Of a stretch of DNA of 52,897 nucleotides, positions 52,501 to 52,897 are shown in pieces; position 1 is the stretch's first letter, and each line of letters opens with the position of its first letter. The notes under the pieces were generated by a model that had not been told where the DNA came from, did not search any database, and was given only the letters and a program-made list of their open reading frames with translations. The stretch spans positions 1-52,897 of the forward strand of contig NZ_JACJSM010000034.1 of the NCBI RefSeq assembly GCF_014698145.1. The letters run 5' to 3'. This DNA is from Oscillatoria sp. FACHB-1406. Its GTDB lineage: Bacteria > Cyanobacteriota > Cyanobacteriia > Cyanobacteriales > Spirulinaceae. The position numbers and the translations under genes are program-made.

Positions 52501-52897
52501 TGTGGAGGGTGTTCGCTTCACCACCGCGATCGCTCACCGCACGAAGTAAGGGTAGGGCTTGGTTGAAATACTCTAACGCCTTCTGTTTCTCTCCTAAATC
52601 GGAGTAAACCGTACCGATGTTGTTGAGAGTGGTGGCTTCACCGCCGCGATCGCTCACCGCACGACGTAAGGGTAGCGCGAGAGCGTAATACTCCAAGGCT
52701 TTCTGTTTCTCTCCTAAATCGGAGTAAAGGAAACCAATATTGTTGAGAGTGGTGGCTTCACCGCCGCGATCGCTCACCGCACGACGTAAGGGTAGCGCGA
52801 GAGCGTAATACTCCAAGGCTTTCTGTTTCTCTCCTAATGCGTTGTAAACCGCACCGATATTGCTGAGGGTAGTAGCTTCCCCGCTGCGATCGCTCAC
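49541..52897 (-). CDS. TPR-CHAT domain protein (partial, N-terminus outside window)
   Basis: At least 1118 residues; the gene runs off the right edge, so its start is unseen. Residues about 1-560 are 14 near-identical 40-residue kinesin-light-chain-like TPR units (GEATTLNNIGxVYxxLGEKQ with KALEYYxxALPL), plus one diverged unit. A helical linker leads to a C-terminal CHAT domain, a caspase-like protease fold. The dyad is His978 in HLATHGF and Cys1027 in SACQTGLGEN (numbered from the window edge). GGEGLVGLTRGF and SLWNVND are also typical. Many cyanobacterial CHAT proteins are thought to be regulated proteases activated through TPR contacts; targets are unknown. No CRISPR effector lies nearby. 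Confidence 0.93.
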   Translation of the reverse strand: MSDRSGEATTLSNIGAVYNALGEKQKALEYYALALPLRRAVSDRGGEATTLNNIGFLYSDLGEKQKALEYYALALPLRRAVSDRGGEATTLNNIGTVYSDLGEKQKALEYFNQALPLLRAVSDRGGEANTLHNIGTVYSDLGEKQKALEYYNQALPLRRAVSDRGGEAATLNNIGLVYTALGEKHKALEYFNQALHLRRAVSDRSGEATTLSNIGAVYFDLGEKQKALEYYALALPLDRAVSDRGGEAITLTGIGRVYNALGEKQKALEYYALALPLFRAVSDRGGEATTLNNIGLVYDDLGEKQKALEYYNQALPLFRAVSDRRGEAATLTNIGAVYNALGEKQKALEYYNQALPLFRAVSDRGGEATTLNNIGLVYDDLGEKQKALEYFNQALTLRRAVSDRGGEATTLNNIGFIYSDLGEKQKALEYYNQALPLHRAVSDRRGEAATLTNIGTVYDALGEKQEALKSFNQALPLLRAVSDRGGEAITLTNIGAVYNDLGEKQKALEYYNQALPLHRAVGDRGGEATTLNNIGGVYSDLGEKQKALEYYNQALPLLRAVENKQGEVYVLGNLAALHRQQNQLPQALDNINTAIALIEDLRTQIDNTDLRTSYFATVQDRYKFKTDLLMQMGNPQEAFNTNERGRARTLLELLNSANLNLNEGAAPQLLEQERNLRQQLQAIEVRRAALLNRNPTADALTALDNQSDTVLGELNQLLAQIRRTNPAYADLKQPQPLTLPQIQQQVLDPETVLLQYSLGEERSYLWAVSSNTFNVYELPGSNELAKPIQNFLSAASTGGSASDTRRKGDELVKLILPAPVWAQIAGKRLLIAGEGELETIPFAALPVPNAPEYTPLLAQNEVLTQPSASAISVLRQQTQNRTPAPKTLALLADPVYTANDPRVTNRTAPSLPAELTRTLRSLDRGDIQRLPNTRREAEAILALVPEAERNAVFDFAADRDWTNSPQLNQYRILHLATHGFVNPTNPELSGLVLSLVNANGLAQPGYLRLNDIFNLNLPAELVVLSACQTGLGENVGGEGLVGLTRGFMYAGSKRLIVSLWNVNDAATADLMSAMYGKILRENLTPAAALRAAQLEMWKAGKNPNLWAAFTVRGEWKIN
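51190..52897 (-). repeat. 120-bp coding tandem repeats with one HIP1 site per unit
   Basis: At least 14 units of 120 bp encode the TPR array. Most units carry GCGATCGC at the same position, where it encodes part of the S-D-R of the TPR hinge. Units differ by a handful of bases, implying recent expansion or gene conversion. Confidence 0.9.

Noticed and set aside
51190-52897. Regular 120-bp repeats that could suggest a repeat array or CRISPR
   Set aside because: They are fully coding TPR units with no unique spacers of constant size. No cas genes are present.
49541-52897. Possible link of the TPR-CHAT protein to a CRISPR-guided protease (Craspase-type)
   Set aside because: No Cas7-11/gRAMP gene or CRISPR array is in the window. 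The TPR array is of the common cyanobacterial kinesin-light-chain-like type.

Overview
The window comes from a cyanobacterium. The octamer GCGATCGC (HIP1) and its core recur throughout. The gene set is typical of filamentous or colonial cyanobacteria: DUF4079 and DUF4912 proteins, an SLH/OprB porin, two PEP-CTERM proteins, a CYP110-like P450, a GH116 glucosidase and a TPR-CHAT protein. The species cannot be fixed from sequence alone. No rRNA, tRNA or CRISPR array was found.

Region by region. At 0.3-7.3 kb, minus strand, is a PaoABC-type periplasmic molybdenum aldehyde/xanthine oxidoreductase operon (2Fe-2S subunit with Tat signal, FAD subunit, Mo subunit, XdhC-type maturation factor, MocA-like cytidylyltransferase). 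A tnpB-only IS200/IS605-type element splits it between the FAD and Mo genes, and near-identical 39-bp direct repeats lie outside both operon ends. At 7.6-10.3 kb are a ParD/ParE pair, a membrane protein and decayed coding DNA. At 10.3-19.1 kb are housekeeping and small-molecule genes: rpsD, ddl, a DMT exporter, DUF4079, tadA, a PlsC-type acyltransferase, a CpdA-type phosphodiesterase and DedA. At 19.4-25.9 kb, mostly minus strand, are a P450, a HAD protein, an alpha/beta hydrolase, an isochorismate-lyase/chorismate-mutase-type protein and an SLH-OprB porin, followed by a plus-strand PEP-CTERM protein. At 26.4-36.9 kb are a transporter/HEAT/cyclic-nucleotide-domain fusion, a GT39-type glycosyltransferase, argG, a TrkA/KtrA-type protein and a TIGR02921-type VIT/vWA PEP-CTERM membrane protein.

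At 37.2-42.4 kb is the most unusual locus: two overlapping plus-strand genes, AT-richer and HIP1-poor. The first encodes a Cap4-like PD-(D/E)XK nuclease joined to a STAND-like P-loop NTPase. The second encodes a 920-residue protein of unknown family. The layout looks like an Avs-type (STAND) antiphage protein whose effector/NTPase half and sensor half are on separate polypeptides. This is inference from motifs and gene arrangement.

At 42.4-52.9 kb are a GH116 glucosidase, an IS605-type end remnant, decayed DUF928-like fragments, a secreted beta-rich protein, a DUF4912 protein, a duplicated repeat-rich intergenic region and the 3' part of a TPR-CHAT protease-like gene. Each of its 14 near-identical 120-bp TPR units carries a HIP1 site.
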